Shown here in pieces: positions 45,629 through 58,510 of a stretch of 64,000 nucleotides of DNA. Under the pieces are notes generated by a model. The model was not told the origin of the DNA, did not search any database, and saw nothing but the letters and a program-made list of their open reading frames with translations. Position numbers and translations under genes: made by a program. The stretch is taken from assembly GCA_009599575.1 (NCBI GenBank), contig VWND01000004.1, forward strand, positions 426,001-490,000. Direction: 5' to 3'. How positions within the stretch are numbered: the stretch's first letter is position 1; the number at the start of each line of letters is the position of its first letter. This DNA comes from Blumeriella jaapii (taxonomy: Eukaryota > Ascomycota > Leotiomycetes > Helotiales > Drepanopezizaceae).

Positions 45629-48429
45629 GGGTTTTCTTGGACTTCTGTCCACCTGTACTCACTATTCCATCCCAGCTCTAGTCGTCCCTCTATGTTCTTC
45701 TGCTCTACTTCACACAATCCGAACTTGGTCCTCCCTTTCTCCTCATCTTCGTTTCTGTGCATTACCATGATCTTGCGCATGTGTTACCGTTCAACTCAGT
45801 CTCTATGTACGCTCAGATGTCTCTTTCTCTCATCGATCATCTCAGCAATTCTTCAGAGACTCACTGATACCCATGAGTGCTCGTCAAGTACCAAACTCTC
45901 ACCCTTTTGGCAAAAGCTCTCAGTTCACCGATGCATAGACATACAAATCCCAAATTCACAAGGTCCGCGTTCCACTTATGCTTGAGCATATCAACAGCAG
46001 CTCAAAAAAAAATCCCTTCACCAGATCGTCAGTTATTCATTTAGTCTCTCTCCCAGCGTTGTGTCAGAGCCGGTAGATATTGTCACTTACCCTTGTATAC
46101 ACATCTCTCGAAACATTCTCAAAGTTGTTATTGTCGCTAAGCAAAGTTTTGTTCCAAGCCCCATGTGCCTGCCAAAGTAAACCAGGCCTTGTAACTCGAA
46201 TTATTATACAGCTGCCGTGATTTCATAGTACTCGTAATGGTCCTCAATGAGAAGAACCACGGAGGTTGTGGAATTCAAGCGACAAGCGCTGTACAAATCA
46301 GAGGTGTTTCGCGTGGGGGTGCTGATGCAATGATGTCCGAAGTAGTAGAAGTGGGTATAATCCGCCCACACTTTGAAAAAGGTGGCCCTCTTGATTAATT
46401 TGCTGGTCGATGTTTTAATATCATCACAGTACAGGGGCTATTCTTGCTCGAAATTCTTACATGCCGATGAGGTGGAGCCCATGGAGACGTCTAGGCTACC
46501 ACCATCCTCAAGCTGTAGGAAAGTCTATCGGGATTCTCTACAGCCGGAGAGCGTATTGTGAAAGATTAGTGGTACTGCAACGTAGACAGTGGTAATTAAG
46601 AGCCAGAAAAGTCCACTTCCGTGGCATCGTTCAGGCCCAAGGGAGCATATCAGAACGCACAACCGGCCTACGACGAAACAATCAATAACGTCTGTTGGTA
46701 TCACAGGTTGGTGATACAGGAAAGACTAGTCTAAATGGTGTCGAAGTCTATATGGCTCTCTACAGTACTAGCTATGCGAGTGCGGGAATTTAGGGTAGTA
46801 TTGTCCGCATGCTAGTGCGTAATCACGTGATCAATTACAACCAGACCCTTACATGAGACATTACTGGGGTATTCTTACAACGTCGGTCAGGTCTCGTGAC
46901 CAAACACATTCCTACTCATCTGCCTGATCCAAAATTTGGCAGCTCTCCAAAGATGGAAAACCACCTGCATTTTCTCTGCTTCTTTAGCTGATCAATAAAG
47001 ATTATGCAGCCTCTTTAACGACATTCCAGCTAATGGCTGATGCAGAGGCATTCCTTGACTGTGCGATGACCGTCGAGTTAATGTTTACAATCGTCGCTAA
47101 CTTGATGGCTTTGATACGTCTCGGGGAGATAAAGGTATTGGTAAACCGTGCAACTCAGATAGTTAAAAGACTTGACGGACATGAAACAGAAAATACAACT
47201 TACACTGTGCGTCCTCTAGACCAAAAACCAATAGCTGCAGCTATATAGAAATCTCCGGACAGTCTCCGCGCATTCGCACGCTTAATGAAACAGAACTAAT
47301 AACTGCCCAACGTCTGATGGGCCTTGGATAATTAAAGGTATGAAGGCTCGCAAAAATTACTGACCTGGATGCTCCTTCAATTCCATTCAAATTCTGGCTC
47401 TAAACACTTGGGATGTTATTTTCTCACCTCTCTCTATTCCTTGACACTTGCAGGTCCGCAAGGGGGTTTGTTTACTTCCGGGTAGGCTTCTTGATGTTTC
47501 CGGACGGTAAGATGTTATATATCCAGACAGTACCTGGGCAAGGTATGTAGGTATCAGAACACATAGCATACTCTGCTCTTCTGGCGTATTATCCAATTTT
47601 TTTTCTAGAGCCAATGTCATTGCACGTTGCGGTCCCGCTAGCCTGGAGCCGCTCTAGGCCAGTTTACATAGATAGCTCCCCACAGCAATTCTCTGCATTT
47701 ACTTAACATTCCTGAAACCCGAGATACTGCAACAGAACTACTGTGTAAACAGTATCGTCGCCGTAGCTTCCGTAGGGCAGCTGTTGTCGAGGAAGGCAAG
47801 TGTCGCGTCTGTCCGCAATATCGCCAGCATTCACGAAAAATAGCGTGGCAATTCTCTACGCCCGATCAAGCAATACTAATATCATCGACCGGGTTTGGAT
47901 AAGATCTTCAACTTCACGTAATCCAGGCCAATTCCCCATTTTCTGAACGATCACAAGAGCAAACCTTTGCAGTATGCTACTATCATCGAACTGGTTTCTG
48001 TCATCAGCAACGAGACCAAGATCCCCATTTAGTCGCCACAATCTTGGACTTCCATTCTTTTCAGCGCAATTATTCCAGCCATGCTTGCCAGGCTGTTCGA
48101 TCTAGTGGAATGGTTGATCTGTTGGGATTTGAGGCTTACTCTGTTAATAGAAATATTGTACATGCTTTTTATCATGCACGTGATCACTTACTTCATTTCG
48201 ATCTTGGTGGTGGCGCAGCAGAAGAACGCCGACAATTTTGGAATGTTCGGTCCCTATGTTGGGAAATTTGTTTGAATTCGTGTTTGACACGAAAGCTTTA
48301 TTATCAAAAACAATATGAGACAGCCCCCTATCCGAGCTTCGACAAACCCGAAATTGACGTACTAATCAGAATTACAGAGACGAACACAGGCCAAATATGC
48401 TAGTTCGCATTCGTGTACTGAAAACCAAA

Positions 48430-49369
48430 CTTTACTATATATCTGGTGCTGAAAGCGTCCTTGCCCTATTCAGATACTTTCGCGGCTTGGAAACCACTCC
48501 GTCTTCGACAAGAAGAGTTTGGAAGAATTGAATTGAATCTCGTAGTGACAGAGCGAGAGCTGCTTCTGATCTGGGCATGATTTGGGAGTGTGTTTAACTT
48601 CTTCTCATACAGGTTTACCGTTAGACAATTGTGCTGACATGTTGCTAGAGCGAATGCCAATACTGTACTGATCGTCGGCTGGTGTCTCATTGATACGCTT
48701 GTAAGACCCGACCTCACAGCACAGACTCGAGAACAAACCTTGAGCACAATGGACTTCTCCTCGAAGGCTGCTGGTCTCGACATGTCAAGGATTCTCGCCA
48801 ACCCCCTCCTACAGTCGACATACAGCGAGGAGCTTCGACTACGAAACGGCGTGATCATTCAAAGAGTCCCAGCCGTCGACACCTCTACGATCGGCCCGTG
48901 GAAATTTTCGAAGGGTAAAAAAAAGTCGTCGCATCTACTTGTCACGGAAAAGCGTGACCGGTCAGTCTGGAATGAGGGCCCTGTCAATGGGGTGTTGTTA
49001 CACTCGGTAGAAGACTTCTGGGCCGAGCGGTTCATTGTCTATCCCAATGAGCCCAACAGCGGTCCCAGGAAACATGGAAGAAATTCGAAACCAAGAGCGA
49101 AGACGGTGTCAGAGGAAGTGGGCAGCCCGAAATTCAGTACCGATTCAGTCACGGGTGCTTACATTCATTTTGGCGGTGGGCTGAATATCTGCCCTGGCCG
49201 TTCCTACGCAGGGCAAGAGGTTATTGGTGCCTTTGCTATGTTTCTGGCGATGTTTGATATCGAGTTGGAGGAGAAGAATCTGCCGCAGCCTAACTTGGCG
49301 TTCTTTCCACTCGGCGTTGTCCCCCCAAAGGGCAAATGTCCAGTGAAAATAAGGAGGCAGAAAGCCTAG
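48430..49369 (+). pseudogene. cytochrome P450 relic (internal deletion)
   Basis: The C-terminal half is well preserved as one frame from about 48651 to 49369: I-helix part ('ANANTVLIVGWCLIDTL'), K-helix E-E-L-R after 'NPLLQSTYS', the 'FWAERFIVYP' motif, and the haem loop F-G-G-G-L-N-I-C-P-G-R with the ligand Cys. Upstream (about 48430-48530), in another frame, an N-terminal P450 piece is visible: 'YYISGAESVLALFRYFRGLE', ending at a stop. The roughly 200 residues normally between them are missing, and the splice sites at 48650 do not give matching phase. It is therefore a broken gene with a large internal deletion. The family resembles fungal CYP7/8B-like monooxygenases. The stop at 49369 is the natural C-terminus. 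Confidence 0.7.
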
Positions 49370-50340
49370 GTTGTTTCTCCCTACTGGAATCGATTAGGTG
49401 CTGGGTTCTTAGTTGAACCTAGCAAATCAACGTGTCCATAGTACCTCTCTGATCAGATGATAACAAGGGCACAGAAATATCGACTCTAATCGATTGTTTC
49501 CGTTCTCAAGGAAGCGTAAGAAGGATGAAACGGTTGATGATAATAGCACAGGTTCTAGCATTTCTGCTATAGCACGTATGTAACATAAAAAAAGGGCTGG
49601 TGAAATGAATAGTTTGGATTGGCATCGTAGGTCTGGTGTTATTCGGGAACCAATCATGCTCTATTGTCCTCTCCTCCATGATACTAAATCAGTCGACTGA
49701 TGAAGACTGTTTTTGAGAGATGGCTCTCCCGGAAACTTAAGCATTTGGCCCTAATCATAGACATACGAGTTGCACACTTGATGCTGTGTTCTAAGAGAAG
49801 TGATTTGATGGCATCAGTGGCCACTGACTGGCATTCTATCACTGACGCGGCACGCTGGAACTGGCAAGTAAAGGTTTGATCAAGAAGCTAATGAACTCTA
49901 CATTTGTCGAAGTCGTGGGCGTTGAGAGAAATGAAGGATTAAAAAACTGTCCAGCCTATTGGAATTATTAAACTATCGAGTTTCGAAGAACGAGGTGTTG
50001 ATATAAATATCAGGAGAGTCATGTGATTGCCAAGACGACCTTCCGAAAATCGTCGACATCCTGCCCGCTGACGTCGTCGGCGACCCCGAGCCCCCGGGTT
50101 CTCCCCAGCTTGTAGAGTGGTTCTGGCTAAGTAGTCGTGTGCAAACAAACACGTTCAATCATTCTCAACGGTAGGCAAGACAATCCTTACTGTGTCTTTG
50201 TGTTCAGTTTCTTTCTTTCCGACTTCCGAAAAAGCTGTATCCATTTCTTGCGTCACGATCAACCATATAGGTACCTTAATTATTCTCTACATGGCTTGCG
50301 TATAGACACCTCTATCACCACTCCACGAACCGCAATTGCA
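49370..50340. other. spacer and promoter of the SMP/C2 gene
   Basis: No coding signal. An in-frame extension of the SMP/C2 gene upstream to 50137 is probably leader, since the family-like N-terminus begins at 50341. Confidence 0.55.
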
Positions 50341-53300
50341 ATGTCTTCGCCGTCAGATTTCGATGAAGATGCAGCTCGCAGAGACTACAGAGCTCCTTAC
50401 TCCCACGATAGACCGGTTCCTACGATACAACGTTACCGTGAGCACCAACAAGAGCTCGCTGAGCAGCACAACTCGGCAGAAGAGGCACAGCACACCGAGG
50501 AGGATGAATCGAGGGCGAAGCGGGCATACGACTCCCTTAAGGCGATTGCGAAAGACGAAGATAAGAAAGGCCCTGCTGGAGAGCCATATCCCACTAGCAG
50601 TCGATATACACAAGATGCAGACAGGTCATACAGCAGCCAGGGGCCCAATGTTCCTCTGGTGCCTCCTCAAGGCCAACCAGACCCGCAGGGTTTTGATCAA
50701 AGGGACTCCCGTGGTAGCAATGAGCATAGCAAGGAGCCCTCGGCCACTGAGAAAGCCCATGGCGAATCGGACCGGAAGCAAAAGAGAAAGGACATGCACC
50801 ATAGAAAACGGGACGATAGTGGTCGTGAAGTGACAGACCCAATTACCCATCTTCCTATCGTCGTGCGAGACTCGACGGACAAAGACTTGAAACGAGCACC
50901 CGAGATTGGACACGCCCCGAGAATCCACAAGAAAACTGCCACTGGTTTGAGTGGGGCTTCAAAGTCCTGGAGTCAGTTAAATCTGGAAACTGATGAGTTG
51001 CAAGACAACTTTGATGGAATGCAGAAGGTGTTTCCCCCGCCTTCATTCAGCGATATAAACATGGAGCTAGGGCGGGCATATCAACTCGCATTTACCATTG
51101 GTCTCAGTATAATCCTACTTCTTGCATCGTTTGTTGTTTTGGTAGTGTTTATTATCACTCACGAATCCCCACACAGCTCCTTGAAGAACTCTTCAACGTA
51201 CAGCCGGACTGAACGCCCAGACGTTAAACCTCGGTGTGTCCTCCTACCGCTGGTCATGTCTATCTTAAGTGCAACTGGCATTGCCTTTGCAACTATACTT
51301 GGTCTGAGAAGTTGGCTAGGAAGCAAGGTCAAGGAGATCTGGGAAGATGAAGTCTGGGATGCTGCAAGATCAAACGAAATCAAAATCAACAATAGCAAAG
51401 GCAAGCTCCCCGAATCAGTGGCCTGGATGAATCGTCTACTGGCTGCGGTATGGCCTCTCATTAATCCCGATCTCTTCGCTTCTGTCGTAGATATGCTAGA
51501 GGATGTGATGCAGGCATCTTTGCCCCGAGTTGTTCGGATGGTCAGTATCGATGATATTGGACAAGGTAGCGAAGCAATCCGGATCCTTGGCATTCGCTGG
51601 CTTCCCACAGGCGCTGCTAGCCAGTCTGTTGACAAGGAGGGAAACTTGATGAGGACGGGAGAGAGCACAAATGATCGTACTGCTCGTGAAGAGAGCCACG
51701 AAAACGGCTCGGCGAACGAGGCCAAGCCTGACCACAAAAGCTTGACAGAACAGGAAAGAAATCAGAAGGAACAAGAGCAGCAGTCGATGCGTAAAGGGAT
51801 GGAGGCCGAGCAAGGAGATTTCGTCAACATGGAGCTTGCGTTCGCGTATAGAGCCCGCTCATCTGGAAAATCCTTGGAATCGAAGGTCAAGAATGCTCAT
51901 TTGTACCTGAAATTCTATCTTCCAGGAGGTATATCCGTACCCGTCTGGGTAGAGCTCAGAGGAATCATCGGAACTGTGCGCTTACGTCTCCAACTAACAC
52001 CGGACCCGCCCTTCTTTAGTCTCTGCACCATGGCATTTCTTGGGCAGCCTCGAGCCGATCTATCTTGTATACCAATTTCAAAGCACCTTCCTAACTTACT
52101 CAATATTCCTCTCATCTCTTCGTTCGTGCAGTCATCCATAGATGCCGCACTAGCCGAATATGTCGCCCCAAGGTCTTTGACATTGGATCTGAAGGATATG
52201 CTTGTAGGCGACGACTTCAAGAAAGATACCACCGCCCGTGGTGTGATTGTCGTCTTCATCAAAGAAGCTAAGGACTTCAAGGAAGGTGACGGAGGTATCG
52301 GACCATTGAAGGGCTCCAGTGATCCATATGTCACCTGCTCGTGGGGAAATTTGGGAAATCGATATGTTCCACAAGAATCATTGAAAAAGACCAAAATCCT
52401 AGGTGGCACGAGTGGGCTTACATGCTTGTTTCGCCACAAGAGATCGATGCTGAAGAAAGGCTTCGTTTACAACTCTGGGATTCCGATCGCTTCTCGGCAG
52501 ATGATGAGCTTGGAAGAGTCGAAATCGATTTGAAGGAGCTAATGCACTCCCCCAAAACGAAAAACCAGATGTGCGAACGCGAAGATCGCTTCAAGGGACT
52601 AGATGCAGGCGAGAATATGCCAGGTACACTTTCTTGGTCTGTTGGATACTATTCCAAGACTGGAATCACTGATTACCAACTCGCCAATCAGACCTTTGAT
52701 AAAAGCACGACAACGAAGGACGAGCTCAGAAATTACGTTTCAAAGATGACCGAGCGAAAGCTCCGCGAGGCTACTGCTCATGACGAATTAAGAGAAGTCA
52801 ACCAACAGAAAGCTCAGGACTACAAGGAAAGAGAAGATGCAATGATATGTGCATCTCGACCAGACTCTAACTACCCAAGCGGAATTTTGTCGATTCAGAT
52901 ACATAATATTACAGGCCTTGGAGTCGAGTCCTTGCAGAAACAAGACAAGGACAGAGTCGAGGACAAGGAAAGCGAAGAGGAAGAGTCGGAAGATCTTCCG
53001 AGCAGCTATTGCACGATCATCCTGAACCATAAGAAAATTTACATGACTAGGACGAAGCCAAAGAACGCCAAGCCTTTTTTCAACGCGGGAACCGAAAGAT
53101 TCATACGTGATTGGAGGACCGCCGAGGTCATGGTCAGCGTTCGGGCCAGCAGAGAACGTGAAAACGACGCTCTTTTGGGAATTGTCTATCTTCCACTCGA
53201 AAAGCTGCTGGAGAATCGGAGTCAAGTGATGGACTCGTTTCCGCTGGTTGGTGGCGTGGGATTTGGCCGAGCTAGGATTTCGATCGTATTTCGAAGTGTC

Positions 53301-54245
53301 GAACTGCAATTGCCAAAAGAACTTCTCGGTTGGGATATTGGCACTCTGGAAATCAAAACGCCTCTTCTACCGGTGAACCTGCCGCATGATATCAGTTCGC
53401 ATCGGATCAAACTTCGTTCAAGCATAGCCAAGATCAAAATGATGCCACAAAATGGTCAGTGGCGATGCAAAGGAGACAAAAGTTCCAATTTCATTGCCTT
53501 CACTAAGAGGTACGCGTCTGCTCTCGTCATAGAGTTTCGAAAATCGCGCATAGGAACGGATTCTACGGCGGCGTTTGCCATTTTCTGGCTCAAGGACATT
53601 GCGGATGGGGAGGAGAGAGCTTTGACCCTGAAGGTATGGAAAGGAGGCAAAAAAAAATACAAGAGAGCCACCGCTTGCGCCGATTACGAAGGCCTTGATG
53701 GAGAAAAGCCCCTCGGGGACATTCGATTGAAAGTAAGGTTTTGGCGAGGGTTATCTGGGTATCACAAATGCCACGCGCAGATTGGGAAGAATGGTGACAT
53801 GAGGAATGTCATGGAGGTCCTTGACACGGTCAATGACGAAGCTCTAGGTAGCAGCATCGACTTTAATTCCGACAGCGACAGCGACTCCTCTGACTCGGAT
53901 GATGTTGCAAAAGACACAAGCAAGAAGCTCAAGCCTCATACTAATCAGGACAGCTCTAGCGATGAATCCGATGATAGCAGCGGCATTTTCAGCAAAATAA
54001 AGGCGAGAGCCTCTGATCTTCTAAGCGACAACGATTCGAACGACGGTGAGCGAGGAGCTAAAGCCCAACTCAGGGACTACAAAGCTCATCGTAGACAATT
54101 GCATAGACAGCATAGAGGGATCATGCAATGGAAGCTGGCAAGGACGGGCGATTGGGCGCTCGATAAGGCGAGGCATGGGAAGAGCAAGGTGAAGGGCATG
54201 TTTGAACATTCAGACAAACAGGCTGGTGTTGAGACCGAGGTTTGA
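50341..54245 (+). CDS. SMP/C2 (extended-synaptotagmin/tricalbin-like) ER contact-site protein, with a -1 frame change
   Basis: Two overlapping frames encode one protein of about 1301 aa. Frame 0: 50341 to a stop at 52533 (730 aa). The -1 frame is coding from about 52344 to 54245. Content: disordered charged N-terminus (1-240), two hydrophobic segments (about 250-274 and 299-322), an SMP lipid-transfer-like domain (about 357-620, 'ESVAWMNRLLAAVWPLINPD', 'MQASLPRVVRM'), a C2 domain starting near 630 and split by the frame change ('GSSDPYVTCSWG', then 'KFGKSICSTRIIEKDQNPRW'), a second C2-like region near 849, and a very acidic D/S stretch near 1177. Similar proteins tether ER to plasma membrane and move lipids; fungal Mug190-like proteins are another match. 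The switch coincides with G_GGA_AAT at 52344-52350: assembly error, recent mutation or programmed frameshift cannot be separated by eye. Confidence 0.8.
52344..52350 (+). promoter_or_regulatory. candidate -1 slippery heptamer G_GGA_AAT
   Basis: Read in the upstream frame as TGG GGA AAT, it fits X_XXY_YYZ: both tRNAs could re-pair as GGG AAA. The downstream -1 frame is exactly the one that restores the C2 domain. A weak GGAA/TTCC stem starts 3-4 nt after it (about 52353-52370); no strong pseudoknot was seen. Confidence 0.35.
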
Positions 54246-55465
54246 AACTTTCGATAGAGGTTGGATATAGCGAGTCCGGGATTTAGAAGAGCCCCTGCAT
54301 GGACAGCTGCGTCATGAATTTGGTACCTGCAGGCCATCTTCGGATCACCCTTGCCAGAAGAGTCGAGGAACGACGTGGTCAGAGAGACTGTATTGGTGTA
54401 CAACACATGGAAAACTCGATACTCTAGAGTGAGTTCCACTACGACATCCTAGGAGTGCGCCATACCTACAGTAGGCAGTCTATCATTTCTTCATTTTATA
54501 TGTCCCCGCACCTTGAGCTACAACCCACTGAAACCTAGAGCAGAAAGGTGTTTTGCCGAATACGATGGTCATCTGGCACGAAAGTGGAATTCAAGGCGAA
54601 CTCATCCCCCTGGATGAGAATATTCGGCTCGCTCTATCAACACCATTACGAGGCAAGAAAGCTATCCTGCTGTCTACAAAATCCCCGAACACCCCTGTAA
54701 TGATAGTTGCAATATATCGATATCGGCTGATTGTCGCAATCGGGAAATGCTTGGCCGGCCAAGATGACCCCCGTGTATGCAAAAGTTCCAAGATCATGAA
54801 TCTTGCACCTTCCGGATTGGAGAAATAAGGAGAGGGCGGTGATGTGCAGCTGTCTGAATCAAAGTCGAAGAGTCGATCGCTTCTGGCTTCGGTCAAGCAC
54901 TTGTTGCCTTGGTCGGTCTCCGACCCTAACTAAGTGCTCTCTCCTATGGCATTAAGTGCAAGTATAGGTGCCTACTCCAGAGATCTTTCTTCCATCGCCA
55001 ATGTTCATCAACCTAAACAAAGGTCGTACTGATTTAGGCAACACCTCTATCTTTCGTTTTCCCTGACGAGAAGTTTCCACCAAATTGCTGCCCGCAGCGA
55101 GTTGGTGCTCGAGAATGGGTCATGCAGGAAATAAGATTAATTTGAGATTCGAGTTACGCTTTCAGACCTTCCGTCTTGGTTCTCCTTGCTTTTCCCCATT
55201 TTCTCCAGTTCCCCTATAGCAAGTTTTACCCGAGCTTAGCGACAGAAGATCGTCCTCCGTACGGCTGAAAGACCAAATTGCCGTACTGTTTACGGACACA
55301 GTCGCATGAGAGTTGGGTTGGATCAGCAGGAGTATAGATACTTTATACACCCGAGCCATAATCAAGATGTTCTCTACGTTTATCTACGTTTATCTACGCT
55401 TATCTACTTTCCTCTGTCTAGTCCTTCGATAACGACCTGGTGCTGGACAGGCACCGCTGAACAGC
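54246..55465. other. spacer
   Basis: About 1.2 kb. A 91-codon frame at 54553 has no recognisable features. A CTACGTTTAT repeat precedes the subtilase start (about 55373-55403). Confidence 0.5.
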
Positions 55466-58400
55466 ATGCATTTCTTCAAGATCGTACTCGCGCTCCCCGT
55501 CGCGGGCAGTGTCTTTGCAGCTCGCTCACCCATCGTGAAGGGAGGCGATGAGACCGTTGTCCCTACAGAACCCACGGAAAAGGAGCTCCAGACCGTGGAT
55601 AAACCTAAACGATTCATTGTCGAGTTCGCAGAGGTACGATATTCGTACCTTTTCCAAACTTTTCATAGCACAGAGCAAGAGAGATACTGACCTTTTCAGG
55701 GTACCGATGCAACAGCGGCGGCTGCAGAGCTCGCTTCTAGCGCTGGGAGCACAGTTTTGAAGGTCTTCAACAGTGGCGTGTTCACTGGTGCTGCTGTCTT
55801 GGCCGAGAAGGAGAATTTGGACAGCTTGCGTGCCTACGCACCAGTTGTACGAGCATGGCATTCCACGAGGGTCATGCTGGAACCCGGCACTGAACTCAAG
55901 TCTTTTAGCCAAGACGCAACGGCTGTGAATTACTCTATTCACGGCATGACGGGCGTGGACAAGTTGCATTCTCAGGGGATCCTTGGGAAGGGCGTTACTG
56001 TGGCTGTTGTTGACACGGGGGTTGATTATACTCATCCTGCAGTCAGTATCCGTTTCGCTCTTGAGATTCAAAACTTTGCTGATTGTAGTAGCTTGGAGGA
56101 GGAATTGGGCCTGCCTTCAAGGTCGTTGGCGGTTATGACTTTGTTGGCGATGGCAGTAAGTGGTATTGGAATTTGATGTGGATTGGAGTTTGCGCTGATT
56201 TCTCACAGGCTGGCCGGATGAGGGCGACAAAGCACCCGATGCTGATCCCTTGGATGCCGACGGGCATGGGACTCACGTATCTGGTATTATTGCTGGGAAG
56301 TCTGGTTTGTAAGTCGACAAACCGGTAGCAAATCCGTCTTCCAGAAATATTAACGTAACGCTCTACTATAGCTTTACTGGCGTAGCTCCCGAGGCCAAAA
56401 TACTCAGCTACAAGGTGTTCAGCACGGCCTCCTCGACCGACGAGGATACCTTGATCGATGCATTCCTCATGGCATTTGAAGATGGAGTAAGCTCTCTTGG
56501 CATTGCTAAATTTCTTGACCACTGTTAACATAGATGCAGGCCGACGTTATAACCTCGTCCATTAGCGAGGTAAATGGATGGACGGACAGTGCATGGGCTT
56601 TGGTTTCCTCCAGACTCGTTGACCAAGGTGTGGTAGTGACCATCTCAGCTGGAAACGATGGCCAAGGTGGTGCATTTGCCGCAGGCTCTGGGTCTTCTGG
56701 AGCGTACGTCCTTGCTATCGCATCTGTTGAAGCTGATATTGTCGCCGCGCCCTCGTTCATCGGGATTTTCAACCTAGACGGGTTCTCCAACGCAACTCAT
56801 CTAGCTTACCTATCTTCCGCGGATTGGTACCCTTCAGACGTCAAGGATTGGCCGGTCTATCCTCTCGGCCTTAACACGAGCATCGCGGACGAGGCTTGCA
56901 GCCCCTTGCCCGCGGGCACAGCCGACCTTTCTGGTAAAGTTGTGCTGGTACGCCGCGGTACCTGCCCCGTTGTACAGAAACAGCTGAATCTTGCGGCTTT
57001 CAATGCCTCTCATATTCTGGTCTACAATGATGAGTCTCCTATAGCCGTTCCTGGACAGACCGCCGCAGTCCCCCTCATCGCTTCCATCACCTCTGAAGCT
57101 GGAATCGCTATCATCGAGACTATCAAGGCTGGTGGTAACGTTACGGTCGACTTCACTGCCCCCCCAGACCAGCAATTCGTCAGCGTAGAGAATGGCTTTA
57201 GTGGAGGAAAGGCGAGTTATTTCACTTCAATCGGTCCAACAAACGACCTCTTCATCAAGTCTGATGTTGCTGCCCCGGGTGGCCGGATCCTGTCCACTTA
57301 TCTACGAGGAGGCTATGCGGTGCTCAGTGGATCGTCTATGGCTTGCCCATACGTCGCCGGAGTTGCAGCTCTATACATCAGCAAGCACGGAGGCCGTGCA
57401 ATCCATGGTGCTGGGTTCGCAAAGAATCTGGCTATGAAAATAATCGCTTCCGGCGAAGCCATTCCGTGGAATGACGGAACAGAAGCAGAGACTGACTATG
57501 GCCTCTTCGCCTCGGTGGCTCAAGTCGGCACTGGTCTCATTAACGCGACCAAAGTACTTGATTTCGTAACGAGCCTTTCTTTCTCGCACTTCACATTGAA
57601 TGATACTGTGAATTTCATTCGGCATCATCGTGTGGATATCGTCAACACTGGATCTATGCCTGTCACATACACCTTCGAGATCCAAGACTTCGGTGTGATG
57701 GAGACTTACGACAACGACCCTGCTGATTGGGGAACTCCTAGAATGGCCGGGCTAGAAGAGCTGATATACACCCCGACGAAATTCGTGCCGACCGTTTCAT
57801 TCCCTGAAGGGACGTTCACCGTCCAGCCAGGTCAGACCAAGACAGCACAGTTCAGTTTCTCACCTCCCAAGGGTTTGAATGCTACGAACCTGCCTATCTA
57901 CAGTGGCAAAATTCTCATCAAAGGTAGCAACAGAGAGACACTTGGCGTCCCTTACCTCGGTCTAGCCTCGGATCTTTCAAGAGATCTAGGAATGATGTTT
58001 CAATACCCTATCGGCTTACCCACTCTCACTTCGACCGTCGACGCCATCTCGATCAACACGAAGCGCAACTTCACATTCGACCTCAGCCTTGACAAGCAGG
58101 ATTTCCCGCTCTTGTTCACACGGATGAACTTCGCTACGACCGAACTACGCTGGGACATCTTCGACGCCAGCTGGGTAGAGCGCGATTGGCGGTACCCTCC
58201 TGTCGTCGGAAAAGCCGGCTACGTCGGCTCCGCAACCACTTGGTCAGGAGTTTACGATAACACCGTCTTTGACCCTGCTATCCATAACGCGAGCGAAGTC
58301 GTGGCACTTCCCCTGAGCGATATCCCACGAGACATACCGGGACAATACGGTAATGAGCTGTGGTGGCTGGGGCAGTTGTCGAACGGGACTCAGATCGCGC

Positions 58401-58510
58401 CGGGGAAGTACAAGATGCGCTTCGCGGCTTTGGTGCCTTTCGGGAGACCAGAGAGGGCGGATAACTGGGATGTGTTTCCTACTCCTGAGTTTGAGGTTCT
58501 GAAGTTGTGA
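55466..58510 (+). CDS. secreted subtilisin-like serine protease (S8, PA domain)
   Basis: Model: join(55466..55633,55700..56041,56092..56155,56209..56308,56372..56486,56540..58510), 919 aa; all phases fit. Signal peptide MHFFKIVLALPVAGSVFA, an inhibitor I9-like propeptide ('FIVEFAEGTDATAAAAELAS'), and the catalytic triad: Asp161 in V-V-D-T-G-V-D, His211 in D-G-H-G-T-H-V-S-G, and Ser at about 529 in S-G-S-S-M-A-C-P. A protease-associated (PA) insert lies between His and Ser ('GKVVLVRRGTCP'), and a C-terminal Fn3-like domain follows (from about 600). This architecture is that of large extracellular fungal subtilases (minor extracellular protease vpr type). Exon 6 could also start at 56534, adding Met-Gln. 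The intact triad and complete length indicate a functional gene. Confidence 0.95.

Larger units (their letters stand above)
43854..48429. other. long gene-poor region
   Basis: About 4.6 kb with no recognisable intact gene. Contains a TACTGTAC palindrome cluster (44842-44896), a diverged direct duplication (45282-45628), and AT-rich, frame-poor DNA. Its right end (about 48040-48420) may include degraded N-terminal sequence of the P450 relic. Confidence 0.5.

Noticed and set aside
47033..48403. Frames of 60-120 codons upstream of the P450 relic
   Set aside because: No coherent protein emerges; possible degraded DNA of the same locus but not supportable.
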